Shown here piece by piece: positions 46,587-58,494 of a stretch of DNA of 64,000 bases (positions within the stretch are counted from its first letter, which is position 1; each line of letters begins with the position of its first letter). Made by a program: the position numbers and the translations under genes. The notes below the pieces were generated by a model. The model was given only the letters and a program-made list of their open reading frames with translations, had not been told where the DNA came from and made no database searches. This DNA comes from Aureococcus anophagefferens (taxonomy: Eukaryota; Sar; Pelagophyceae; Pelagomonadales; Pelagomonadaceae), in assembly GCF_000186865.1 (NCBI RefSeq), contig NW_008705562.1:865737-929736 (forward strand). The letters run 5' to 3'.

Positions 46587-47687
46587 ATGGCTGCGGTTGC
46601 GCTCGCTCCGCCGACGTTGGCTGAGGAGGTGTCCTCTTTCAACGCGGCCGAGACGTCAGTCAACGAGGCACAAACCGCGCCGGTCGCCACGCCGCGCCAG
46701 ATCCTGCCCAAGGTCCAGTTCTCGCCCGCGCCGGCCCAGCCGGCGGCGAAGAGCGTCTCCTTCGTCGCGCCCGTGCCGCTCGTCGGCGGCGGCGCGTCGG
46801 CCTCGAAGGCGGCCCCCGTCGCCAAGGCCGTGCCCGCGTGGTCGCCCGCGCTCCCGTCCGAGGCGGCCAAGGCCATCGAGGCGTCGGCGACGGACGCGTC
46901 GCCGCGCGCGCTCAAGAAGCTCGTCGAGGAGGAGGCCGTCGTCAAGCGCAAGCCCCTGGCGGCCATCAACGGCACGAACCGCGACGCGCCGGTGAGCGCC
47001 GGCAAGAAGCGCCGCGCGAGCGCGTCGCCCGTGCGCGCCGTCGACGAGCTCCGCGGCGCGTTCGGCGCCGACGGCACGCCGCGGACGCGCGCCGTCGCGG
47101 CGGCGCGCGCGCGCGCGACGCCGCTCTACAAGCTCGCGGACACGCTCCTCGTCAACGCGGACACGGTCATCGCGACGCCGTCGATCACGCCCGCGGCCGC
47201 GCCGAGCGGCGACCTGCCGCCGTTCTCGGACACCGGCTCCGATCCCTACGACTCGGCGTCGAGCGCGGGCACGCCCCGGGCCCTGGTCTGGGACAGCCCC
47301 CACCTCGTCTGGCGCTGGGCCCGCGCGCCGGGGTCCGCGGCCGCGCCGGCGAACGCCGGCAAGAAGAAGACCGCGCGCGCGTTCGCGCTCCTCGCGCTCG
47401 CCGCGCTCGCGGTCCTCGCGACGACCGCGGCGCCGCCGACGGCGGCGCCGACCATGCCGGCGAAGGTGCTCCCCCTCGCCGCGCCGGCGCCCGTGCCCCG
47501 CGGCGCGCCCGTCCCGGCGCTCCCGGCCCCGGCGAAGGCCGCGGTCGCCGCGGCGCCCAAGGCCGGCCCGCTCCGGCGCCTCCTCGCGCCCGCGCGCAAG
47601 CTGCTCGCGCGCCTCCGCGCGGACAAGAAGCTCCAGCGGCTGCTCGCGCTCGTCGCGCTCCTCGCGCCGCTGGCCGCGATCCTCTGA
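46587..47687 (+). CDS. Hypothetical protein with basic C-terminus and tail anchor
   Basis: 366 residues from ATG 46587 (the frame opens at 46533 without ATG). Ala/Pro-rich and unstructured for 180 residues with SPxxR/K and KRKPLAAINGTN, GKKRRASASPVR (possible nuclear signal and CDK sites). A phosphorylatable middle (PPFSDTGSDPYDSAS) is followed by a hydrophobic segment near 270 (ARAFALLALAALAVLATTAA). The end is KKLQRLLALVALLAPLAAIL, a possible tail anchor. No family recognised. 129 nt of leader separate it from the divergent YHYH gene if both start as given. Confidence 0.55.
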   Translation: MAAVALAPPTLAEEVSSFNAAETSVNEAQTAPVATPRQILPKVQFSPAPAQPAAKSVSFVAPVPLVGGGASASKAAPVAKAVPAWSPALPSEAAKAIEASATDASPRALKKLVEEEAVVKRKPLAAINGTNRDAPVSAGKKRRASASPVRAVDELRGAFGADGTPRTRAVAAARARATPLYKLADTLLVNADTVIATPSITPAAAPSGDLPPFSDTGSDPYDSASSAGTPRALVWDSPHLVWRWARAPGSAAAPANAGKKKTARAFALLALAALAVLATTAAPPTAAPTMPAKVLPLAAPAPVPRGAPVPALPAPAKAAVAAAPKAGPLRRLLAPARKLLARLRADKKLQRLLALVALLAPLAAIL

Positions 47688-47915
47688 GCCCGCGCCCCTC
47701 AGGGCCTCGCGCGCGTCTCCGCGACGCCGACGCCCGCGGGTCATCGAGCCCGCCCCTCGCGCGCGTCCCGACGACGCCGACGCCTGCGGTCACCAAGCGA
47801 CCCCCACGCGCCCACGCTCTGCCTTAACCGATCTCATATGCCGCGGCGCGGCGGCGCGAGGCGCGGCGATCGCGACCCCCGGCGATGGCGAGGCCGCAGC
47901 TCGAGCTGGGGCACG

Positions 47916-49676
47916 ATGCTCCATCTGATGTGGCGGCAGCTCATATGCGCCGCGGCGCTCGCTGGAACCGCAGCCTTCACCGCGCCGTCGCGCCGCGTCG
48001 CGCGACGACAACCTCTCAAAGCGGCGGCGGACGAGACCTACGACGTCGTCGTCATCGGCAGCGGCATCGGCGGCCTGTCCTGCGCCGGGCTCCTCGCGGC
48101 GGCGGGCAAGCGCGTCTGCGTGCTCGAGTCGCACTACGAGTTCGGCGGCTGCGCGCACGAGTACGCCGTCGGCCTCGACGGCACCACGATCCCGAGCGCG
48201 CGGCTCGAGGAGCTGGGCGCGGAAGCTCCGCCGACGTTCAAGTTCGAGGCGGGCCCGTCGCTCTACAGCGGCCTGTCGCCGGACGCGTCGCCGAACCCGC
48301 TGAAGCACATCTACCAGATGGTCGGCGAGGAGCCCGAGTGGATCACCTACGACAAGTGGGGCGCTTATTTACCGGAGGCGCCCGAGGGCTACGAGCTGTC
48401 GATCGGCGCGGAGAACTTTCTAGAGATCCTCCGGCGCTACGGCGGGCCGACGGCCGTCGCGGACTGGGAAAGATTGGCGTCGACGCTGCGGCCGCTGGCC
48501 AAGGGCGTCATGGGCCTGCCGTCGACGGCCGTGCGCGGCGATTTAGGGCTGCTCGCGACGCTCGGTCTCAAGTACCCGGGGCCGCTCCTCGCCGTGCTGA
48601 AAGACTCGTCGACGATCCTCGCGCCCTTCGACATGGAGAGCCCGGACTCGCCCTTTCGCGTCGACGACCCGTTTCTCCGCAATTACCTCGACCTCATCGC
48701 CTTCCTGTTGCAGGGTTTGCCCGCCAAGGGCACGCTGACGGCCGTCATGGCCTACATGGTCGAGGACTTTTACCGCGAGGGCGCGGTCATGGACTTCCCC
48801 GTGGGCGGGTCCAAGGGCCTCATCGACGCGCTCGTGCGCGGCGTCACGAAGCGCGAGGGCTGCGACGCGCGGCGGAGCACGCGCGTGGAGAAGGTGGTGG
48901 TGGAGGGCGGCAGAGCGGTAGGGGTGGAAACGAGAAAGGGCAGGATCTTCGCGACGGAGGCCGTGGTGTCGAACGCGGACCTGAAGAACACCTTCGACCT
49001 CGTGGACCGCGGCGTCTCCGAGGCCTTCGACGAGGAGCGGGACCGGCTTTTGAAGGACGTGCCGCTGTGCAAAAGTTTCATGCATGTCCACATGGGCGTC
49101 CCGGCGCACGCGATCCCGGACGACGCGCCGCCCCAGTGGACGGTCGTCGGGCCGACCTGGGACGGCCCCATCGACGCGCCGGGGAAAGTGGTGGTGGTGT
49201 CCGTGCCGTCGAAGCTCGACCCGTCGCTCGCGCCCGAGGGCTACCACGTGATCCACGCGTACGGCGCGGGCAACGAGCCCTACGAGCCCTGGGCCGCCTT
49301 CGAGACGGCGAGCGGGCGCAACGACTCGCCGGAATATCGCGCCTTCAAGGAGCAGCGGGCCCAGCCCGTCTTCGACGCCATCGCGAAGCGCGCGCCCGCC
49401 GCGCTCGAGGCGGCCGTCGTCACGCAGATCGCGAGTCCGCTGACGCACGCGCGCTACCTCAACCGCCACCGGGGCAACTACGGGCCCGCCATCGCCGCGG
49501 GGGGCGACGTGGAGTTCCCCAAGGTGACGACGCCGCTCGAGGGCTACTTCCGCTGCGGCGACTCGACGACCGCGGGCATCGGCGTCCCGGCCGTCGCGTC
49601 GTCGGGCGCGCAGTGCGCGAACGCGCTCCTCTCCGTCTTCGCCCAGCTCGACCTCAACGCGAAGATCAAAATGTAG
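47916..49676 (+). CDS. CRTISO-like FAD oxidoreductase (carotenoid isomerase family), plastid-targeted
   Basis: 586 residues from ATG 47916 (MLHLMWRQLICAAALAGTAAFTAPSRR: signal peptide then AAFTAP transit motif); an in-frame ATG at 47838 lies 26 codons upstream. Dinucleotide fold YDVVVIGSGIGGLSCAGLLAAAGKRVCVLESHYEFGGCAHEY near 43-84. MDFPVGGSKGLIDALVRG near 320 and the C-terminal CGDSTTAGIGVPAVASSGAQCAN near 550 are characteristic of the CRTISO/phytoene-desaturase superfamily. Members isomerise poly-cis carotenoids or saturate retinol. Exact substrate not determinable; two or more CRTISO-like paralogues are common in algae. Confidence 0.83.
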   Translation: MLHLMWRQLICAAALAGTAAFTAPSRRVARRQPLKAAADETYDVVVIGSGIGGLSCAGLLAAAGKRVCVLESHYEFGGCAHEYAVGLDGTTIPSARLEELGAEAPPTFKFEAGPSLYSGLSPDASPNPLKHIYQMVGEEPEWITYDKWGAYLPEAPEGYELSIGAENFLEILRRYGGPTAVADWERLASTLRPLAKGVMGLPSTAVRGDLGLLATLGLKYPGPLLAVLKDSSTILAPFDMESPDSPFRVDDPFLRNYLDLIAFLLQGLPAKGTLTAVMAYMVEDFYREGAVMDFPVGGSKGLIDALVRGVTKREGCDARRSTRVEKVVVEGGRAVGVETRKGRIFATEAVVSNADLKNTFDLVDRGVSEAFDEERDRLLKDVPLCKSFMHVHMGVPAHAIPDDAPPQWTVVGPTWDGPIDAPGKVVVVSVPSKLDPSLAPEGYHVIHAYGAGNEPYEPWAAFETASGRNDSPEYRAFKEQRAQPVFDAIAKRAPAALEAAVVTQIASPLTHARYLNRHRGNYGPAIAAGGDVEFPKVTTPLEGYFRCGDSTTAGIGVPAVASSGAQCANALLSVFAQLDLNAKIKM

Positions 49677-49998
49677 AGGCGTTAAAGTGGATCTGGAGAG
49701 TGTGGACTGCTTGCAGTAGTTGCCGGAGGACGAGGTAGAGCAGTAGCCTCCAGGTCAGACTGGATTCCGCCAAGCAAACCTCAAGGCGGGCACTTCGACG
49801 AGGCGCGAAGTTCGAACTCAGCTGGGAGAGCCTCGCCCTGCCTCGACGTAGACTCGCGCGCGCGCCCCAGCCGCCACACGCGACCCCACGGTCCGGCGCG
49901 AAGGCCTGCGGAGAGCTCCGTCAGCCACAAGAGTTGCGACAACAGCCCATCGCGCCGCGACAGACGACGCGCACGCTGCGTCGCCGAAGCCAGGCAGC
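49677..49998. other. Intergenic, 322 bp
   Basis: No open frame of protein-like composition. An AGCTGGGAGAGC box near 49822 resembles a tRNA D-arm, but no T-arm or acceptor stem follows. Presumably holds the 3' end of the CRTISO-like gene and the promoter of DNMT5. Confidence 0.5.
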
Positions 49999-50439
49999 AT
50001 GCCGCCCAAGAAGAAGGCGTCCGTGACCAAGGCCGCGGTGCCCATCACCGCCATGTTCTCGAAGAAGCCCAAGAAGGACGCGGCGCCGTCGCCCGCGCCC
50101 GCCGCGGCCTGCGACGAGAACAAGAAGCCGTCGCCGGAGCGCGCGGCGACGCCGACGCCGACGAAGCCGCGCGTCGCGGAGCTCCAGGAGGCGCCGAACT
50201 CGCGGTCGTCGCCGCGCCTGCGCACGACGGCGCGCAAGGACTACTCCGAGGCGCCGGGCTCCGACGACGATGAGGAGGAGGAGCGGGTGCGTCGCCGGAC
50301 GCCGGACGCGCCCCTCCCGAAACCTCCCCCCCCGCGCAGGCCCCCAAGAAGCGCCCCGCGCGCGCCAAGAAGCCCGCGGCGTCGTCCGACGACGACGACT
50401 TCGTCGCGACGGGCCGCGCGAGCGACGACGACGCGTCGA

Positions 50440-50471
<32 letters not shown>

Positions 50472-53400
50472 TCGTCCGAGAGCGACGGCATCTTCGAGAC
50501 GAAGAAGAAGGCGAAGAAGCCCGCGGCGAAGCGCGCCGCGCCGCGCAAGAAGCAGGCCGTGGACCCGGCCATGGTCGTCGACAGCGACACCGTCGCGGCG
50601 CCCGTCGAGCTCTCGGCGGAGGAGAAGGAGCTCAAGTGGCCGATCAAGCCCGTGCCGCCCGCGTTCAAGCCCAAGGCGGCCCCCGCCGCCGACGACGACG
50701 ACGAGGAGGCGTCGCCGTCGACCTCGAAGAAGCGCAAGAGCAAGTCGTCGACGGGCAGCGCCTTTGACGTGATGATGAAGAGCGCGAAGACGCCCTCCCG
50801 CAAAAAGAAGGCCGGCGACGACGACGAGAAGTTCTCCGCGGACCTCGACAACGACCTGCCCGTCATCAGCCGCCCCCACGACATCTTCGCCGACATCGTG
50901 CGGCGCTTCCCCGAGATCGGCGAGCTCGCCAAGTCCATGGACCGGCCGCTCCGCGTCGCGACGATGTGCTCCGGCACGGAGGCGCCGATCCTCGCGATGG
51001 ACCTCACGTCCCAGGCCTGCGAGGCCCAGCACGGGTCGCCCTTCCCCGTGGAGCACATCTTCTCGAGCGAGGTCGAGCCCTTCAAGCAGGCTTATATTCA
51101 GCGCAACTTCGCGCCGCCGCTCCTCTTCCGCGACGTCCGCGAGCTCGGCAACAAGCGCGCGCACACGGCCTTTGGCGCGTTGGAGGACGTGCCCCAGGAC
51201 CGGGACCACTTCGACGTGCTCATCGCCGGCACGTCCTGCGTCGACTACTCGAACCTCAACGACCACAAGAAGACGCTCGACCAGGGCGGCGAATCCGGCC
51301 AGACGTTCTACGGCATGCACGAGTGGGTCCAGCGCGCGCGGCCCACGCTCGTGCTCCTCGAGAACGTCTGCGGCGCGCCCTGGGGCGGCATGATCAAGAA
51401 CTTCGCCGACATCAAGTACCACGCGCGCCACTCGCGCCTCGACACGAAGCACTTCTACCTCCCGCAGACGCGGACGCGCGGCTACCTCCTCGCCGTCGCC
51501 CACGAGCGCTGCGGGCCCGGCGTCCTCGACGCCTGGGAGGAGAAATTGGCCAAGATGCGCCGGGCGGCGTCGGCGTCCCTCGAGGCGTTCATGCTCGCGC
51601 CCGACGACCCGCGCGTCTCCGCGGCGCGCGCGGACCTGAAGCACGTGTCGCGGAACAAGAACGACGTGCCCTGGGAGAAGTGCGAGGCGCGCCACGCGCG
51701 CGTCCGCGGCGAGGAGAAGCTCGGCCAGAAGCGGCCCGTGACGAACTGGTCCCACGGCACGAACAACGCGAGCCTGCCCGACTTCGCGTGGCGCGACTGG
51801 GCGCACGCGCAGACGGAGCGCGTGCTCGACTCCATCGACATCGACTACATGCGCCTCGTGCAGAAGAAGGTCGACGCGTCCTTCAAGACGTCGGTCTGGG
51901 ACCTGTCGCAGAACGTCGACCGGTCGAACCCGACGAACTCCAAGCTCGGCATCTGCCCGTGCCTCACGCCGTCGCTCTGCGCCTACGTGACGAACCAGGG
52001 CCGGCCCGTGATTGGCGTCGAGACCCTGGCGCTCCAGGGCATCCCCATCGACGACCTGCTGTTGACGCGCGAGTCCGAGGACAACCTCACGTCGCTCTCC
52101 GGCAACGCGATGTCGACGACCGTCGTCGGCTCCGCTCTGCTGGCCGCGCTCCTCGTGCTGCCCATGGAGAGCCTGGAGAACATGGGCCTCGCGTCCGAGA
52201 CCGCGGCCAAGAAGGCGAAGACGGGCGGCCAAGAAGGCCAAGAAGACGAGGCCGCGGTCGCCGTCAAGGAGTCGGCCATGGCCGCGCCGCGCGCGCTGCC
52301 CATGGGCGCGCTCGACGACGTCGCGTCGCCCCTCTTCGAGGCCGGCACGCCCGTCACCTACGGCGCGTTGCGGCACGCGGGCATCCGGACCATGCGCCGC
52401 TGCATCTGCGAGTCGCGGAATTCCAACTCCGACGCGCGGATCCTCCGCTGCGAGAAGTCGGGCCACACCGCGTGCGAGAACTGCGCGGGCAAGCCCGAGC
52501 ACTACTTCGCGCCCGACGACACGCCCCGGTCCGAGCCCCGCGCCTTCGAGAAGGCGCTGGCCAAGGCCCTGCCGGGGTCCGTCGTCCTCGCGGGCGTCGG
52601 CCGCGCGGCGCTCGAGAAGGCCGTCGCCGGCGCGGACGGCGTCGACGACTCGATCCTCGACGCGTGGCTCGACCACGTCGCGGACCTCGACGGCACGGAG
52701 CTGCGCCAGGCCGGCGTCGCGCGCGGCGACGACTGGAAGGCGACCTTCGCGGACGCCGCGGGCAAATTCACCGCGGAGCTCCGCGTCGGCGACGGCAGCC
52801 CCGAGTGGCTCGTCTACGCGGACGCGCCGCCGGGCAAGGGCGCCCTGCGCGACGCCTTCAAGACGCCCGTGCTCCGCGGCGCGACGTCGCCGGAAGGCGG
52901 GTTACTTTCCGTCGCGTGGTCCGCGCACGGGCCCGGCGGCGCGTCTTCGAACGTCACGATCTCGCACGGCGGCGACCTCATCGACACCTTCGAGTCGACC
53001 TTCGCCATGGAGGACGGCTCCGTGGGCTCGAAGCGCCACTCCGTCATCACCGTGGAGGGCGACGCGTCCGTCGCCGGCACCTACGACGCGCTGCCCAAGT
53101 GCTCCGCGGCGCTCGGCTCGCTCCACAAGCGGCGCGGCGGCGACGTCTACTTCTTCCTCGAGTCCGAGCCCGTGGGCAAGCCCGAGAACGATGGCTACGT
53201 CTTCGCGTTGGACTGGCGCAAGCTCAAGCTCTCGGAGCAGCGCGCGTCCATCGTCGCGCGGTTGGACGTGAAGTGGAAGCCGCCCGTCGCCGGCGACGGC
53301 GTCAACTTCAAGAAGGCCGAGCTGTCGCGGTCCGTGGACGCCGTCGCGCCCGTCTGGTGCGCCCTGCCCGGCGCGTCCCTCGAGGCCGCCGCGGGCCGCG

Positions 53401-56400
53401 ACGGCGTCGTCGCCAAGGTCGAGGCGTCGCTCTCCGGCGCCGTCGACCTGTCGACGGCGTCGCCGCGCGACGCCTTGGCCGTGCTCCAGTGCGCCGTGCC
53501 CGTCGGCGACGACCTGGCGACGCTCGGCGGCGTCTGGTCGCCCAAGGCCGCGCGCGACGCCTGGGCGCCCCTCGCGGCCGCGAAATTGGGCGCGTGCGGC
53601 GTGGTAGCCACGCAAACGTCGCGCGAGATCGGCTTCGTGACGCCGCGCCTCGAGCTCCCCGGGGCGTTGGGGGCCTGGTCCTCCGCGGCCCACGTCGAGG
53701 TCTTCGCCGACGCCCTCGCGAAGACGGGCACGTGCTGCGCGGTCTGCGCGCCCACGCCGCCCACCTTGGAGTGGGCCAAGGAGGCGGGCAAGCGGTCGAC
53801 GACGTTCATCGCCGTCGAGGACCCCTACAGCGCGGGCGTCTACGAGCGCGCCCTCAAGCACCGGCCGTCGACCTTCGCCATGCAGGCGCGCCTCGACTCC
53901 AAGGGCGGGAAAGGAGAATTGCGCGTCGCGGTGAACGCGCGCGCGCTCTGCGCGCGCGCGTTCGCGTCGCTGCCCGCGCGCGTCCACGCGCGCCGCGAGG
54001 GCGACACGGTGCTCGAGTGGCGCGTCGTCCCCGGCGAGCCCACGTTCCAGCGCGAGCGCGCGCCGAACCGGCCCTTCGGCCTCACGTCGAACCGCGGCGA
54101 CGTCGAAGCCGCGCAGCCCGCGTCGTTCGTCGCGTCCGGCGCGTCGCTCCGGCCCGAGCAGCTCCGGTCCCTGACCTGGATGCTCGCCATGGAGCGCGGC
54201 GAGACCTTCATCGAGGAGGAGGTCGTCGACGACACGCTCAGCGCGCTGGGCTGGCGCGCGGAGGCGCGCGTCCGCGTGCCCACGACGGTCCGCGGCGGCG
54301 TGCTCGCGGACGCCGTCGGCTACGGCAAGACGGCCATCACGCTCGCCTTGATCGACGAGACGAAGACCGACGAGCCCCCGGCCCTGCCGGCCTACCACGT
54401 CGCCGCCGACGGGGCGCCCAAGGCCATCCCCTGCAAGGCGACGCTCATCGTGGTCCCGAAGCATTTGATGGCGCAGTGGCCGTCGGAGCTCAAGAAGTTC
54501 CTCGGCGGCGCCGCGGCGAAGAAGTACAACGTCATCACCATCGCGACCATGCTCGACCTCAAGAAGCTGACCGTCGCCAAGATGCTCGCCGCGGACATTG
54601 TGTTCGTGGCCGTTTCCGCGTTCCGCACGGACGCGTTCTACGACCATTTGGCGGAGTTCGCGGCGGTGCACAAGCTGCCCAAGAAGGGCGGCCGCCACTT
54701 CCAGGAGGTCCACGCCAAGGCCATCGCCAACGTCGAGCGCTACGTGGGCCTCCTCCAGGCCGAGGGGCCCGACGCGCTCCGGAAGGCGCGCAAGGCCGAC
54801 AAGGCGCGCGACGAGGTCACCATCGCCGTCAACACGTCGAAGAAGCAGGCCTACAAGGACGCGGCGCCCCTGCGCGGCGCCCGCGAGAAGACGGCCGCGC
54901 CCAAGAAGAAGAAGGCGGAGAAGCCCGACGAGCCCATGCCCGACGCGGCCGACGACGACGAGCCCATGGACGACGAGGACTCCGAGTCCGAGGAGGAGGA
55001 GGTCAAGAAGCCGAAGAAGGACGCGTGGAAGAAGCTCCAGGCGCCGCCGCTCCAGCTCTTCCACTTCGCGCGGAAAGTCGTCGACGAGTACACGTACCTC
55101 GAGGCGCGCGACGTGCCGACGATCCACGCGATCAAGGCGCGGTCGTCCTGGGTGCTCTCCGGCACGCCGCCCATCGACAGCTTCGACGACGTCAAGTCCA
55201 TCGCCGCCTTCCTCGGCGTCCACCTCGGCGCCGCGGACCCCGTGCAGCTCACGAAGAAGGGCACCGTCGCGCGCGCCGACGCGCACAAGGAGCTCTCGAA
55301 ATCGGAGATGTTCCACGAGTTCATGGAGAACCGGTCCGAGTCCTGGCACGCGCGGCGCCGCGACCTCGCCCAGGCCTTCGTGAACCGCTTCGTGCGCCAG
55401 AACGTCGCGGAGATCGACGAGATCCCCTTCGTCGAGCACGTCCGCAGCGTCGACCTGCCGTCCGCGGAGCGCGCGGTCTACCTCGAGCTCGAGCACCACC
55501 TGCGCGCCCTCGAGATGCAAACCTCGAAACACGCGGGCCGGGGCCGCGCGGGCTCCGCGCGGAGCGACCGCGAGGCGCGGCTCCGCGAGGCCTTGGAGGG
55601 CTCCAGCGACGCGCACGAGGCGCTGCTCAAGCGCTGCGCGTACTCGACGCTCGACGGCGGCGCCAAGGGCGCGCCGGCGACCGTCGTCGGCGCCTGCGAC
55701 TTGGTGGTGGCGCGCCGCGAGGCCGAGCTCGACGAGTGCGCGAACCAGATCCGCCGCGAGGTCGCCGCGGCGTACCGCCTCGAGGGCGAGCTCCGCCGCT
55801 GGGACGCCGCGCGGCCCATGAGCGGGCCGACGGTCAAGTCGAAGCCCTGCCTCGACGCCTTCGACAAGTTCGACTCGGCGACGGGCATGTGGTACGCCGA
55901 GGACGTCGGCGGCTCGGCCGCGGGCAAGAAGCGGAAGGCGGCCGACCGCGTCTGCGGCCACAAGCACATGCGCGAGCTCGCGGACGAGCTCGCGGGCGGC
56001 TACGGCGACGCCGAGGCGTCGGCGAAGCTCCTGGCCATCGTCGACGAGGCGAAGCAGGACGCGGCGAAGAGCCCGAACTGCTCCCTCGCGAAGCCCGCCG
56101 CGGCCGACGACTCGGACGACGACGCCTCGGACGACGACTCGGACGCGCCCAAGAAGAAGAAGAAGCCCAAGAAGAAGGCCAAGAAGAAGGTCGACGAGAA
56201 GGACCGCGCCAAGTACATCGAGGACGTGTCCTACCACCACAAGATCGACGCGCTCGTGTTCCCGGAGCCCGTCGTCGCCGGCGAGTCCGAGCCCAAGCGC
56301 GCGGAGCGCGCCGCGACGCTCAAGGAGCTCATGTGGGCGCTGCGGAACCAGGTCTACGAGCTCCGCGCGCTCAACAAGGAGTTCGTCGGCCGCATGCGGT

Positions 56401-57155
56401 CCCTCCGCTTCTTCCGCGGCATCGCGCGCGCCGCGAAGCGCAAGGGCCTCACGTGCGACGCGACGGGCGCGAAACTGGACCTCGCCAAGTTCGCGCTCCT
56501 CAGCTGCTGCGGCCACGCGGGCGACGTCGACGCGCTGAAACTCGCGGCGGCGCGCGAGGCCTGCCCCGTGCCCGGCTGCAAGGCGCCCGTGCGGCTCCAC
56601 TCCGTCGTGCCCTGCGCGGCGTTCGCCGCGGACGACGGCGCGACCGTCGCGGCGCCCCACGGCGCCAAGCTCGCCCAGATCGTCGACCTCGTCAAGTCCC
56701 TGCCGGGCGACGAGCGCGTCCTCGTCTTCGTCCAGTTCGCGGACCTCCTCGCCAAGGTCGACGGCGTGCTCAACGACTCGGGGATCAAGACGCTCAAGAT
56801 CAAGGGCTCCGCGCACCAGATGATGAACGCCATGACGGCCTTCCAGGCCGAGACCCTCGCGAAGGACGACCCGCGCGTCCTCCTCCTCGAGCTCCACAAC
56901 GAGTCCGCGTCCGGCGCGAACCTCACGACCGCGAACCACGCGATCTTCGTCCACCCGCTCCACGTCGACAAGCTCCAGACCTACATGGCCTGCGAGACCC
57001 AGGCCATCGGCCGCGTGCGCCGCTACGGCCAGAAGCGCACGGTCAACCTCTACCGCTTCCTCGCGGCCGACACCGTCGACTCGCGGCTCTTCGAGTCGCG
57101 CCGCGACGAGGTCGCGGACTACGTCGCCCGCGCGAAGAAGAGCAAGGGCGCCTAG
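49999..57155 (+). CDS. DNMT5: DNMT5-type DNA methyltransferase with RING and SNF2 ATPase
   Basis: Exons 49999-50286 and 50340-57155, 2,367 residues; the 53-nt GT-AG intron joins EEEER to APKKRPARAKK. A basic and Asp-rich disordered N-terminus (about 290) precedes a C5-methyltransferase: RVATMCSGTEAP near 300 (motif I), FDVLIAGTSCVDYSNLN near 388-404 (catalytic Cys, DNMT5-style in place of PCQ), LLENVCGAPW near 432, and LSGNAMSTTVVG near 683. SNF2 half: GGVLADAVGYGKTA near 1416, VVDEYTY (Walker B), WVLSGTPP, a RING near 2133 (LLSCCGHAGD...CPVPGCKAP) and QAIGRVRRYGQ near 2317. Known members maintain CG methylation with ATP hydrolysis. Confidence 0.92.
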
Positions 57156-57232
57156 GGACCGCGGCACGACCGCCCCCCGCCGCATACTAAGATGAGGCCA
57201 AAAACACCCCTCCCTGGGACCCTGCGCACGGC

Positions 57233-58312
57233 TCAGTCGGACGCCTTCTTGACGAGCGCGATCTCCGGGCCGCCCTTGTTCGTGACCGTCGCGCACATGG
57301 GGCAGTGGGCGTCGACGGCGCCCTTGAGCATCTTGACCTGGTCCTCGGACGCGGTCGTGTAGAGCTTGACCGTGCCGCGGATCGCCTGGAAGCCCGCGCG
57401 GACGGCCGGGTCGACGCCAAGGAAGCCGCGGAGGTCGCAGTCGCCCTCGATGTCCGTCTCGATCTTGAAGAGCTGGATGCCCATGGCCGTCGCGTAGGCC
57501 TTGTAGGAGATGTCCTGGCACGTGGCGAGGGACCCGAGGAGGAGGTCGAGCGGGTTCGGCCCGAGGTTCTGGCCGCCGGGCATCGACTCGGGCTCGTCGA
57601 CGACGTAGGGCCCGTGGTGCGGCGTGTTCGGGAAGGACAGCGTCGTCTTGAGGCCCGCCTCGAGCTTCGACGACGACTTGTAGACGGCCTTGCCCGCGGA
57701 CCGGTCCGCGCCGAGCGCGGCCTGGAGGTCGCCGACGGCCTCGGCCGTGAGGTTCTCGTCTTTCGGCGCGTCGAGGCCCTCGGGGCTCGCGACGACGGTC
57801 GTGAGCGTCATGGAGCACGTGCCGACGAGGAAGTCGCACATGGGGCAGTGGCCGTCGACGGCGCCCTTGAGCATCGCGAGCTGCTCCTCCGTCGCGTCGG
57901 CGTCGATCGTGACCGTGCCGGCGATCTTCGTGAAGCCGCGCGGCGCGTCCGGGTCCACGCCGAGGAAGCCGGCGAGGTCCAGGTCGCCGCTCAGCTCGCA
58001 GGCCACGGACCGGAGCGGGATGCCCATGGCCGTCGCGTAGGCCTTGTACGCGATCTCCTGGCACGTGCCGAGCGCGCCGAGGCACAAATCCATCGGGTTC
58101 GGGCCCGCGTCCTTGCCGCCGGGCATCATCGGCGGCTCGTCGACGGGGTAGGGCCCGTGCTCGGGCGTGTTCGGGAACGACAGGCTCGTGCAGAGGCCCT
58201 CGACGAGCACGCTCTTGGCCTTGTAGCAGCACATGGCCACGGCGGGGTCCGCTTTGAAAGCCGCTTGCACGTCGCCGATGGCCTCCGCGGTCGGTTCCGC
58301 CATGCCGCCCAT
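57233..58312 (-). CDS. Tandem double OsmC-family protein
   Basis: 359 residues from ATG 58310-58312 (a second ATG follows three codons on). Two copies of the OsmC/Ohr fold in one chain: LSFPNTPEHGPYPVDEPP...GPNPMDLCLGALGTCQEIAYKAYATAMGI near 40-100 and its counterpart near 220-280. Each half keeps the helix Cys (LGALGTCQ, LGSLATCQ) and the second Cys (GHCPMCDF, AHCPMCAT). OsmC proteins are normally about 140 residues and dimerise, so this looks like a fused dimer that reduces organic peroxides through a Cys pair. No targeting signal is obvious. Confidence 0.85.
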   Translation of the reverse strand: MGGMAEPTAEAIGDVQAAFKADPAVAMCCYKAKSVLVEGLCTSLSFPNTPEHGPYPVDEPPMMPGGKDAGPNPMDLCLGALGTCQEIAYKAYATAMGIPLRSVACELSGDLDLAGFLGVDPDAPRGFTKIAGTVTIDADATEEQLAMLKGAVDGHCPMCDFLVGTCSMTLTTVVASPEGLDAPKDENLTAEAVGDLQAALGADRSAGKAVYKSSSKLEAGLKTTLSFPNTPHHGPYVVDEPESMPGGQNLGPNPLDLLLGSLATCQDISYKAYATAMGIQLFKIETDIEGDCDLRGFLGVDPAVRAGFQAIRGTVKLYTTASEDQVKMLKGAVDAHCPMCATVTNKGGPEIALVKKASD

Positions 58313-58494
58313 GGTCGTCCTTGTGTCGGTGTGGTTTTTGCGATGCGCCGCGACGTCTGCGAGCGGTGTCAAGCGCGATTGCACGTCTGGAAGTGTCGGG
58401 CGCTGCCTCTGCGATCCAGGGCCAGCCAAGACCGGGTGCTGAAGCTTGTGGAGAAGTGGTTTGCACCCACATTGCAGGCGACTTGCAGGCGACG

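Noticed and set aside
49810..49860. tRNA gene suggested by GTTCGAACTC and AGCTGGGAGAGC
   Set aside because: The boxes are in the wrong order and no acceptor stem or T-arm can be paired on either strand.
50559..50640. DNMT5 start at 50559
   Set aside because: The codon there opens a frame that already runs from 50340 with sensible KR- and D-rich sequence, and a short intron links it to an ATG at 49999 with matching composition.
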